The notes under the pieces were generated by a model that saw only the letters and a list, made by a program, of their open reading frames with translations, did no database searches and was not told the DNA's origin. A stretch of DNA of 26,813 nt from an uncultured Sutterella sp. GTDB lineage: Bacteria > Pseudomonadota > Gammaproteobacteria > Burkholderiales > Burkholderiaceae_F. The stretch lies in contig CAAECY010000036.1 of assembly GCA_900754475.1 (NCBI GenBank), forward strand, positions 1-26,813, in the 5' to 3' direction. Shown here one piece after another: positions 7,280 to 14,429 of this stretch; the stretch's first letter is position 1, and every line of letters starts with the position of its first letter. The position numbers and the translations under genes are program-made.

Positions 7280-7322
7280 AGGCTCTGAATCGCTACTCTC
7301 CGTAGGGATTCAGAGCCTTTTT
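7280..7322 (+). terminator. Intrinsic terminator with no assigned upstream gene
   Basis: A perfect 11-bp stem GGCTCTGAATC / GATTCAGAGCC with a 15-nt loop, followed by TTTTT. The T-run is on the plus strand only, whereas the adjacent amidohydrolase gene reads on the minus strand, so it would serve a rightward transcript from 7043-7279 or read-through from 6954. Confidence 0.8.
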
Positions 7323-7362
7323 GAGGGGCGAATCGGCAAAACTCGGGCGCCGTCCCGGGCTC

Positions 7363-7384
7363 CGAAAGCGGGGACTTACTTCGA
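7363..7384. repeat. 22-bp direct repeat, copy B (overlaps amidohydrolase stop)
   Basis: This copy spans the stop codon and last codons of the M20 gene (7376-7384) plus 13 bp downstream. It contains a GGGGAC...GTCCCC inverted repeat with its continuation at 7385-7393. It is identical to 7089-7110. Confidence 0.75.
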
Positions 7385-8692
7385 GGCGTCCCCGAGCACG
7401 GCCGCCAAGTGCGTGCGCACGCCGGCCGTAAGGGCGGAGTCGTCGATCACGAACTTGTCGGAATGGTTGTTGGCCGCGTTTTTGGCACCCGGCGCATCGA
7501 CCCCGAGGAAGAAAAAGACGCTCGGAACACGTTCGGCGTAGAAGGAGAAGTCTTCGCTTGCGCCCGGATTGTAGGCGCGCATCTCGGCCTTGACGCCGAA
7601 GTCGGCCAGGGGCGCCATCATCGCTTCGGCGAGTTCGGGCGAATTGACCGTGACGGGATAAATCTCGATGAGACGCGTCTCGGCTTCTACGCCCGCAGCC
7701 TTCGCCGTGCCCTCGACCACTTCCGGCACGCGCTTCAGAATCGTCTCGCGGTTGCCCGGATGGTTCGAGCGGATCGTGTCCGCGAGGTACGCTTCGCCCG
7801 TCATGACGTTCGAGGTTTCGCCCGCGGTGAGCTTCCCGACCGTGAGGACGCCGCTTCCTTCCGAGAGGTTGACGTTGCGCGAGACGATCTGTTGAAGCGC
7901 AACCACCGTTTGCGCGGCCGCAAGAGCCGCGTCGCTTCCGGTCCAGGGCATCGCGCCGTGGGCCTGCGTGCCGTGGATCTTCACTTCGAAGCCGTCCGCG
8001 GAATTGAGGGCGGGGCCTTTGACGACGACGAGTTCGCCCGCAGGCAAACGGGCCATCACATGGATCCCGAACATCCGCTCGATCCCGTATTCCTTCAGGA
8101 GACCGTTTTCAACGAGTGCGCGGGCGCCCGAAAGCTTCGGAGACTTCGCGGTGAAGGGGTTTTCGATCGAGTCGCCTTCTTCGGCGGGTTGAAAGACGAA
8201 GACCACCGTGCGATCGATCTCGTTTTTGTGCGCGGCGAGAATCTTCGCCGCGGAAAGGAGCATCGCCATGTGCGCGTCGTGCCCGCACATGTGGGAGACG
8301 TCGACGTCGTTGCCCCACATCACCCCTTTGGCCTGACTTGCGTAGGGAAGCCCCGTGCGTTCCTTGATGGGAAGCGCGTCGATGTCGGCGCGAAGCCCGA
8401 CCGCGCGGCCCTTGCCCGGGTTGAGTACGCCGATCACGGCCGTGGGTGCGCCCTTCCAGCCGACGTGCACTTCGTCGACGCCCGCGCGGCGGAGCACGTC
8501 CGCGATGTAGGCCTGCGTTTTCTTTTCCTGGTTGCCGAGCTCGGGCATGGCATGGAGTTCGTGCCGCATCGTCGTCGTGGCTTCGGCCTCGGCGGAAACG
8601 GCATCGTCAAGCCAGGCGGGAGCGGCCGCAAGTGCGCCGCCCGCAAGCGTCAGAAGAGCGAGGGCCGAGGCCAAACGCGTTTTCAACATCAT
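7376..8692 (-). CDS. Exported M20D-family amidohydrolase, 438 aa
   Basis: A zinc-dependent hydrolase that cleaves amide-linked amino acids (hippurate/IAA-amino-acid/aminobenzoyl-glutamate hydrolase group). Metal-site motifs are complete: MCGHDAH (Cys136, His138), PAEEG (Glu171, Glu172), FGIHV (His211) and NNHSDKF (His410). QAHGAMPW (His245) marks the dimerisation/lid domain. ELHAMPELGNQEKKT and RADIDALPI are standard N-terminal family blocks. A clear signal peptide (MLKTRLASALALLTLAGGALAA) sends it to the periplasm, which is less usual for this mostly cytoplasmic family. The start at 8692 has GGAGG six nt upstream. Length matches the family. It stands alone; the exact substrate cannot be read from the sequence. 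Confidence 0.9.
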   Translation of the reverse strand: MMLKTRLASALALLTLAGGALAAAPAWLDDAVSAEAEATTTMRHELHAMPELGNQEKKTQAYIADVLRRAGVDEVHVGWKGAPTAVIGVLNPGKGRAVGLRADIDALPIKERTGLPYASQAKGVMWGNDVDVSHMCGHDAHMAMLLSAAKILAAHKNEIDRTVVFVFQPAEEGDSIENPFTAKSPKLSGARALVENGLLKEYGIERMFGIHVMARLPAGELVVVKGPALNSADGFEVKIHGTQAHGAMPWTGSDAALAAAQTVVALQQIVSRNVNLSEGSGVLTVGKLTAGETSNVMTGEAYLADTIRSNHPGNRETILKRVPEVVEGTAKAAGVEAETRLIEIYPVTVNSPELAEAMMAPLADFGVKAEMRAYNPGASEDFSFYAERVPSVFFFLGVDAPGAKNAANNHSDKFVIDDSALTAGVRTHLAAVLGDASK

Positions 8693-8807
8693 CGAATACC
8701 TCCGTTGTTTTTCTTCGATGATTTCGAGTGTATCGGCGGAAATCGAGCGCCCGAGCTCGGTCGCATCGGTCGAAAGGTCGGCCGCGTTTGCGCTTCGTCA
8801 CGAAAGG

Positions 8808-8847
8808 AAAAAAAGAAAAAGCGGAGCCTCCCGAGAGGAGACTCCGC
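8808..8847 (-). terminator. Intrinsic terminator after the yheS-like gene
   Basis: On the minus strand GCGGAGTCTCC / GGAGGCTCCGC with a 5-nt loop, then TTTTTCTTTTTTT. It lies 41 nt after the ABC-F stop codon. The arms are identical to those of the terminator at 7004-7042. Confidence 0.85.
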
Positions 8848-8888
8848 CTGAGCAGGCTTTTGTGTCTGCAACCGAAATGCGAACGGCG

Positions 8889-10802
8889 TCAGACCACCGC
8901 CTCGATTTGCTCGGAGAGTTCGAGCCAGCGCATTTCGAGTTCTTCGACCTGCGGCGCGAGTTCGCCGTGCTCGCGCGTCACACGCGCGACTTCGTCGGGA
9001 TCCGCACTCGAATAGAGTTCCGGATCGGCGAGTCGGGCGGCAAGCGCCTTCAGGGCTTCGCTCTTGCGGCTCAGTTCCTTTTCGACCTTGTCGAGCTCCT
9101 TTTTGAGGGGCTTGCGAAGTTCCGCAATGCGCTGACGCTCCTGCGCTTCCTGACGACGCGCTTCCTTCTTGTTGACGGAAGGCGCTTCCTTGGCGGCCAG
9201 GCGCTCGGCGCGCTCGACGGCGGCCGTCGTGCGACGGTGTTCGAGAACGAGCTCGGCGTAGTCGTCGAGGTCCCCGTCGTACTCGTCGACGCGCCCTTCG
9301 TGCACGAGCCAGAGGCGTTCGGTCGCGGCGCGAAGGAGGTGTCGGTCGTGCGAAACGATGAGGACCGCCCCTTCGAAGGTCGAGAGCGCCATCGTGAGCG
9401 CCTCGCGCGTTTCCATGTCGAGGTGGTTCGTCGGTTCGTCGAGAACGAGAAGGTTCGGTTTCTTCCAGGCGATGAGGGCAAGCGCGAGGCGCGCCTTTTC
9501 GCCGCCCGACATCGGACCGACGAGACTCGAAGCAAAGTCGCCCGAGAAGCGGTAGATCCCGAGGAAGTCGCGCAGATCCTGCTCGCGCACGTCCGGGGCG
9601 AGCCGCTTCATGTGTTCGAGAGGCGTCTCGTCCGTGCGCAGCTGATCGAGCTGGTGCTGCGCGAAGTAGCCGATCTCAAGACCCTGGCCGCGACGGATTT
9701 CGCCTGCCATCAGAGGAAGTTCCCCGACGATCGCCTTGACGAGCGTCGACTTACCGGCGCCGTTCACGCCGAGAACGCCGATGCGCTCGCCCGAACGGAC
9801 GGAAAAACTCACCTTGTCGAGAACGACGCGCTCGCCGTAGCCGATCCGCATCGCTTCGGCGTCGACGAGGTGCTCGGGCAGTCGCACGGGCTTCGGGAAT
9901 TCGAAACGCCATTCGCGCTTGGCGCGCACCGGTTCGACCGCCTTCAGGCGTTCGAGCATCTTGATGCGCGACTGGGCCTGACGGGCCTTCGTCGCCTTCG
10001 CGCGGAAGCGTTCGATGAAGCTCGTAAGGCTCGCCGCCTCGCGCTCGTAGGCGCGGTGGGCCGCATCCTGAAGTTTCAGCTTTTCGATGCGCTCGGCTTC
10101 GAACTTCGTGTAGTTCCCGGCATAGCGCACGACCGAATGGTCTTCGACGGACCAGATGGTCGTCACCGCACGATCGAGAAACTCGCGGTCGTGCGAAATG
10201 ATGAGCACCGTCGCTTCGACGCGCTTCAACCAGTTTTCAAGCCAGATGAGACTGTCGATGTCGAGGTGGTTGGTCGGTTCGTCAAGAAGCAGCAAATCGG
10301 CGGGACGCATCAGCGCCCGCGCGAGCGCGATGCGGTTTCGCCAACCGCCCGAAAAGTCGTAGACCGACCGGTCGCCGTCCGCCTGCGAAAAGCCGAGACC
10401 CGCGAGAATCGTGCGCGCCTGCGCGACGACGGCGCCTTCGTTGAGTTCCGCAAGGTTCGCGTGCGCGGTCGCCAACGCCATTTCGTCGCCCGAAGCTTCC
10501 GCGGCGGCCAAAGCCGCGCGAGCGGCCATCAGAGGAGCGTGGCCCGAAAGCACGAAGTCGATGCAGGGCATCGGCTCCGCGACGAAACTCTGCGCGACAT
10601 GGGCGATGCGGTCCTGAGGGGGCGTTTCGATGTCGCCCGCCTCGGGAGAAAGTTCGCCGAGAATCGCGGCAAAGAGGGTCGACTTGCCGCAGCCGTTCGG
10701 GCCCACGAGGCCGATGCGCTCTCCGGGCGACGCAACGAGCGTCGCGTGTTCGTAAAGAACGCGGGTACCGCGGGCAAGCGCGAGATTTTGAAGACGCAGC
10801 AT
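8889..10802 (-). CDS. yheS: ABC-F family ATPase, YheS-like, 637 aa
   Basis: A soluble twin-cassette ATPase of the ABC-F group, which act on the ribosome E site; YheS itself has no membrane partner. Cassette 1 has Walker A GPNGCGKST (34-42), signature FSGGW (150-154) and Walker B LLLLDEPTNHLD (170-181). The linker carries RFRAKATKARQAQSRIKMLE (265-284), the ribosome-facing stretch typical of YheS. Cassette 2 has GVNGAGKST (345-353), MSGGEKARL and LLVLDEPTNHLD. The C-terminus (about 520-637) is a charged coiled coil. The length equals my recollection of E. coli YheS, and long stretches match it. It starts only six nt after the prmB stop without an obvious Shine-Dalgarno, so translational coupling is likely. 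Confidence 0.93.
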   Translation of the reverse strand: MLRLQNLALARGTRVLYEHATLVASPGERIGLVGPNGCGKSTLFAAILGELSPEAGDIETPPQDRIAHVAQSFVAEPMPCIDFVLSGHAPLMAARAALAAAEASGDEMALATAHANLAELNEGAVVAQARTILAGLGFSQADGDRSVYDFSGGWRNRIALARALMRPADLLLLDEPTNHLDIDSLIWLENWLKRVEATVLIISHDREFLDRAVTTIWSVEDHSVVRYAGNYTKFEAERIEKLKLQDAAHRAYEREAASLTSFIERFRAKATKARQAQSRIKMLERLKAVEPVRAKREWRFEFPKPVRLPEHLVDAEAMRIGYGERVVLDKVSFSVRSGERIGVLGVNGAGKSTLVKAIVGELPLMAGEIRRGQGLEIGYFAQHQLDQLRTDETPLEHMKRLAPDVREQDLRDFLGIYRFSGDFASSLVGPMSGGEKARLALALIAWKKPNLLVLDEPTNHLDMETREALTMALSTFEGAVLIVSHDRHLLRAATERLWLVHEGRVDEYDGDLDDYAELVLEHRRTTAAVERAERLAAKEAPSVNKKEARRQEAQERQRIAELRKPLKKELDKVEKELSRKSEALKALAARLADPELYSSADPDEVARVTREHGELAPQVEELEMRWLELSEQIEAVV

Positions 10803-10808
10803 TTGGGT

Positions 10809-11735
10809 TTAGGCCCCGAAGTAGCGGTCGAGTTCGGATTTCGTCGCCATGAAGACCTGATCGTCCCCGCCCGAAACGGAAAGCCACGTGAGTTCGAGCC
10901 CCGGGAAGGCGGCTTCGACGGCTTCGAGCCCGTCGCCCACTTCGACGACGATGATGCCGTTTTCGTTCAGGTGATGGCGCGCTTCGGGAAGGAGACGCCG
11001 CACGACGTCCATGCCGTCCGCACCCGCGCCGAGAGCCATTTCCGGTTCGTGTCGGTATTCGGTCGGAAGGCGCGACATCGAGTCCGTGGTGACGTACGGG
11101 GGGTTCGAGATGATGAGGTCGAACGTGCGGCCCTGGAGGTTTTCGAAGAGGTCGCCCTGAACGAGTTCGAGGGCGTCTTCAAGGTCGTAGTCGCGGCGGT
11201 TGATTTTCGCGACTTCAAGAGCGTCTTCGGAAAGGTCGCTCCCCGTCACGGACGCGTTCGGGAAAACGCCCGCGGCGAGAATCGCGAGGCACCCCGACCC
11301 CGTGCAGAGGTCGAGCACGGAGGAAACGGCGTAGGGATCTTCGATCCAGGGGGCGAGGTCTTCTTCGAGAAGTTCGGCGATGTAGGAGCGCGGAATGAGG
11401 GCGCGTTCGTCGATGTAGAAGCGGTGACCGGTGAGCCAGGCTTCCTTCAGAAGGTAGGCGCTCGGGACCTTGTCGTGTACGCGACGGTCGACGAGGTGCA
11501 CGAGTCGAACGAGTTCGTTGTGCGTAAGGGCCGCATCCTGGAATTCTTCGAAGTGTTCGAACGGGAGCTTCAACGCGCGGCAGATGAGAAACGACGCTTC
11601 TTCCCAGCTGTCGGGCGAGCCGTGACCGTAGGAGAGGTCCGCCGTTTCCATCTCGGTGATGGCCCAGCGGTAGAGGTCGCGGATCGTCTTCAGGTTGTGG
11701 ATCGGGTCGTCAAGAAGCGGGGCGATTTCGTACAT
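10809..11735 (-). CDS. prmB: Ribosomal protein L3 N5-glutamine methyltransferase PrmB, 308 aa
   Basis: This SAM-dependent enzyme methylates a glutamine side chain in ribosomal protein L3 and aids large-subunit assembly. An N-terminal helical domain (YRWAITEMETADLSYGHG, PSAYLLKEAWLTGHRFYIDERALIPRS) is followed by the Rossmann fold with SAM motif LDLCTGSGC (141-149). The catalytic NPPYV is at 211-215, followed by LPTEYRHEPEMALGAGADGMD, a near-diagnostic stretch of PrmB rather than PrmC. Length agrees with E. coli PrmB (about 310). ATG 11735 is preceded by a GAGTGAG-type site. It is followed immediately by the yheS-like gene, so both form a ribosome-related pair. A TATAAT box lies about 100 nt upstream. 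Confidence 0.94.
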   Translation of the reverse strand: MYEIAPLLDDPIHNLKTIRDLYRWAITEMETADLSYGHGSPDSWEEASFLICRALKLPFEHFEEFQDAALTHNELVRLVHLVDRRVHDKVPSAYLLKEAWLTGHRFYIDERALIPRSYIAELLEEDLAPWIEDPYAVSSVLDLCTGSGCLAILAAGVFPNASVTGSDLSEDALEVAKINRRDYDLEDALELVQGDLFENLQGRTFDLIISNPPYVTTDSMSRLPTEYRHEPEMALGAGADGMDVVRRLLPEARHHLNENGIIVVEVGDGLEAVEAAFPGLELTWLSVSGGDDQVFMATKSELDRYFGA

Positions 11736-11836
11736 GGCTCACTCACAGAAATGGATTGTCGGATGTCGGCGGCAAGGCGCCCGAAGGCGCGTCGCCGCGA
11801 ACGGGCGAACGCGAGCGCGTTCGCACGGGCGGGCTA

Positions 11837-11871
11837 ATTATAGATGCGGGGATCGGTTGAGCGATCCCCGC
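11837..11871 (-). promoter_or_regulatory. prmB promoter -10 box with overlapping 10-bp palindrome
   Basis: Minus-strand TATAAT at 11842-11837 is a perfect -10 box. Directly upstream lies a perfect inverted repeat GCGGGGATCG-N6-CGATCCCCGC (11846-11871), covering the spacer and -35 zone; the -35 hexamer itself is poor. This could be an operator for a dimeric regulator or a hairpin. The 442-bp gap between prmB and the LysR gene otherwise holds only the doubtful small ORF at 11948. Confidence 0.45.
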
Positions 11872-11947
11872 GGGGTGTTTGCATCGCAGTGCTCTCACGG
11901 AGATCGGCGCAGGAGACCCTCAAATTCAGTCGAAAGAAGGAGGTGCA

Positions 11948-12220
11948 ATGTTCGAAAAATTGACCTCAACCTCGATTTTTGACCCGACTGCGACGATTTT
12001 TTCGGAAGGAATACGTAAAGGCCGCTGCGACGGCACGAAGTTCGGTTCTCGTCAAGGCGGATTCGTACCGAAGTCCGGAACGGCCCGATGCGACCATAAT
12101 GAGCGGAAAAGAAGAGAATTCTCGGCGGCCCGCATCGCGGGCGCGAACCCGGAGCAAAGTACATCAAAGGAGAGAGCGTGGACGTTTCGAAGAACATCCT
12201 GGCCTGGCGAGTCTTTCTGA
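11948..12220 (+). CDS. Doubtful small ORF with near-perfect ribosome-binding site, 90 aa
   Basis: AAGGAGGTG, nearly a full complement of the 16S rRNA 3' end, lies two bases before ATG 11948. The first ten or so codons (MFEKLTSTSIFDPTATIF) look plausible; the rest is Arg/Ser/Lys-rich and overlaps the LysR start by 43 nt in another frame. It could be a translated leader peptide, the head of a decayed gene, or chance. No domain is seen. I keep it only because of the ribosome-binding site. Confidence 0.25.
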   Translation: MFEKLTSTSIFDPTATIFSEGIRKGRCDGTKFGSRQGGFVPKSGTARCDHNERKRREFSAARIAGANPEQSTSKERAWTFRRTSWPGESF

Positions 12221-13170
12221 GCGCGGTGCGAACGGGGAGCATCTCGCAGACGGCGCTGGAGCTCGACCTGGAGATCACGAAGGTGTCGCGCCTTCTGCTC
12301 GAGCTCGAACGCGAGCTCGGGTGCGCGCTCTTCGATCGGACGCGGCGTCCGATGCTTCCCACCGATGCCGGAACGGAAATTGCGGCGGAGGTGGGACCGC
12401 ACGTCGAAGCCTTCGTGCGGCTCGAGCGGCGTCTTCGCGGCGAAGCGGATCCCTTCGTCGTGCGGTTCACGGCCCCGGCCGATCTCACGTGCCTCTTTTT
12501 TGGGCCCATGTTGCGTGCCTATGCAAAGCGCTCGCCCGGGTTCGAATTCGTGCTCTACCGCGAGCTCGCGGTAGAGAAGTTCGCCGCAACAGACGAGGCG
12601 GACCTTGCGGTGCTCAATTGCGAGCTCTGCGACGACGAGGGACTCGTGCTGCGGCCTTACAGCCGCGGAAGCGCCGTTCCCGTCGCGACACCCGAATATC
12701 TGCGCCGCTGCGGGACGCCCGAGTGTCCGGAGGAACTCGTCGAGCATGCGGGGCTGCTCCTCTCGGGCGTGAACCAGACGCCTACCGAGTGCCTCTGGCG
12801 CGAGGGGGTGCCGAGCGCCCCTCTGCGCTGGAAGAGCGAATGTCACGAACACGAACAGCTCGTGCTCAAACGCCGCATGCTGAACCACGAGGGCGTTGCG
12901 GTCGACATCTATCTCGGGCACCTCGTCGAGGAGCTGCGCACCGGCGCAGTCGTTCCGCTCATGCGCGGTTGGGAGCGCCGGCGCTGGCACATGGCGGTGG
13001 CAACGCGCCTCGAAGACGAAATGCGCGAGCCGCGGCTTCGCGCGCTCGCCGACTGGCTCGCGATCCGGGCGCGCGATCAGACCGAAGCGCTCGACGCCGC
13101 GGGCAGGCGTGAGACGGCGCTCGCCTACTGGAGAGTGCTGCAATCGGGCTCCGGCGTTCACGTGCGGTAA
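12178..13170 (+). CDS. LysR-family transcriptional regulator, 330 aa
   Basis: A DNA-binding regulator with an N-terminal winged HTH (about residues 8-65: WRVFLSAVRTGSISQTALELD, ITKVSRLLLELERELGCALFDR, LPTDAG) and a C-terminal periplasmic-binding-like effector domain from about 90. The start is GTG 12178, supported by AAAGGAGAG three nt upstream; no ATG fits as well. Length is slightly above the usual 300. The 3' end overlaps the end of the convergent Fe-S gene by 13 bp. Its position beside the molybdoenzyme operon suggests it may control that operon, possibly through the dyad at 22554-22574; this is inference. The effector-domain sequence is divergent, so the ligand is unknown. Confidence 0.88.
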   Translation: MDVSKNILAWRVFLSAVRTGSISQTALELDLEITKVSRLLLELERELGCALFDRTRRPMLPTDAGTEIAAEVGPHVEAFVRLERRLRGEADPFVVRFTAPADLTCLFFGPMLRAYAKRSPGFEFVLYRELAVEKFAATDEADLAVLNCELCDDEGLVLRPYSRGSAVPVATPEYLRRCGTPECPEELVEHAGLLLSGVNQTPTECLWREGVPSAPLRWKSECHEHEQLVLKRRMLNHEGVAVDIYLGHLVEELRTGAVVPLMRGWERRRWHMAVATRLEDEMREPRLRALADWLAIRARDQTEALDAAGRRETALAYWRVLQSGSGVHVR

Positions 13171-14429
13171 ACGGGCGCATCGAACATCTCGGCCACGAGC
13201 GCTTCCGGGGAGAAGGCGGCGTTGATCTCGGACGCGGGCGCGTCCTCGCGTCGCAGAAGCTCCCCTTCGGTCCCGGCCGGGCGGCTCCGGATGAGGATCC
13301 GGGGCGAGAGGGGTTCGCCCCGAGCGCGTGCGTGCATTCTCAAGGCGTCCGCCGTGCAGAGGTCGGCGCAAAGGCCGCACCCGGAACAGCGTGCGGGGTC
13401 GAGCGCGATTCCCGCATCCTCCGAACGGAGCGCCTCCTGAGGACAAAAGCGCACGCACAGTCCGCACGATTCGCACGAGCGGCTAGGCGTGCTTCGGCGG
13501 CCGGGAAGTACGTCGGGAAGACGCAAGTCCGCGGCGTCGAAGCTCCTCGGGAAGGCTGTACGGGAGGCGAGAAGGCGCTGTCGGACCGAAGCGAGCGGGA
13601 CGGGTTCGAGCGCTCCGCGGCCGAGCAGCGGGCCGAAGCTGCGGTCGGTCGAATCGGAGCAGTCGGAAGAATCGGCGGCGTTGGCCGAGCTCTCCCTCTC
13701 GGCGGGACCCGCAAAGAGCCGGCGAAAGGACGCACGTTTCGCGGGCGACGCGGGCGAATCGCTCCCGTTCGCGTTCCCGGTCTCGTGCGCTTCCGGTGCG
13801 GTCGGGAGGCGCGCCTCCGGCATCGTCCCGTCCGACACGCGCACGATTTCGATCGAGAGCTCGCCGCCCGCGCGGCGGACGCCCTCCGTCCATGCGGCGG
13901 CACGGCGGGAAAGAAGGGAAGGATCGGCCGAAGGCGCGGGGGATTCCGCGTTCTCACCCGACGAACAGCACCCGCAGGCCGCACAGTCGCCCGTTTTCCA
14001 GATCCAGCGGCGAATGCCTCCCGCCGCGCTCCAGAGCGCCCAGTCGATGCCGAGGCGCAGGAGACAGGGAAGCGTGATTTCGGTCGGGTTCGCGGCGTGT
14101 GCCTCGTGCACCGCCGACGCCGTCCCGAATGTCCCGCAGCCCTCGCACGCGAAGACCACGACCTCCGCCCCCGCCGCGCGGCGCGCCCGGACGGCGTGAG
14201 CGAGCGCTTCGTCTGCAGGATCGAGAACGAGCGCGCTCATGGTGCAAAGGGCGGTGCAGAGTCCGCATCGGGTACAGACCGAGTCGCGAAGCGTCAGGGT
14301 GCCGCGCCCGAGCGCGATGGCGTGCTGCGGGCAGGCGTCCGCGCAGACGGTGCAGTTGCTCGCCGCATGCCGCGTGCGAACGCAACGCGCGGGATCGAGT
14401 CGAAGATCGTGGGAGGCGATGCAGGTCAT
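13158..14429 (-). CDS. Multi-cluster 4Fe-4S protein with central cysteine-rich domain, 423 aa
   Basis: A soluble electron carrier with an unusual layout. N-terminal ferredoxin-type motifs: Cys16/26/29/33 and Cys52/55/58/62. A central domain has VVFACEGCG (95, 98), LPCLLR (122) and CAACGCC (149-155), recalling cysteine-rich regions of hydrogenase/heterodisulfide-reductase-linked subunits. A low-complexity Ser/Ala linker (about 157-265) follows. C-terminal 8Fe motifs: Cys319/322/325/329 and Cys348/351/354/358. No signal peptide, so it is cytoplasmic. Its ATG overlaps the stop of the NapH-GltD fusion gene as ATGA, so the two are coupled and it ends the operon. It probably exchanges electrons with the fusion protein's flavin or clusters. 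I do not know a named homologue. Confidence 0.82.
   Translation of the reverse strand: MTCIASHDLRLDPARCVRTRHAASNCTVCADACPQHAIALGRGTLTLRDSVCTRCGLCTALCTMSALVLDPADEALAHAVRARRAAGAEVVVFACEGCGTFGTASAVHEAHAANPTEITLPCLLRLGIDWALWSAAGGIRRWIWKTGDCAACGCCSSGENAESPAPSADPSLLSRRAAAWTEGVRRAGGELSIEIVRVSDGTMPEARLPTAPEAHETGNANGSDSPASPAKRASFRRLFAGPAERESSANAADSSDCSDSTDRSFGPLLGRGALEPVPLASVRQRLLASRTAFPRSFDAADLRLPDVLPGRRSTPSRSCESCGLCVRFCPQEALRSEDAGIALDPARCSGCGLCADLCTADALRMHARARGEPLSPRILIRSRPAGTEGELLRREDAPASEINAAFSPEALVAEMFDAPVYRT

Noticed and set aside
8532..11837. 1101-codon open frame on the plus strand
   Set aside because: Antisense to the yheS-like and prmB genes; the product is Arg/His/Val-rich low-complexity sequence typical of high-GC antisense frames, while the opposite strand has clear families.
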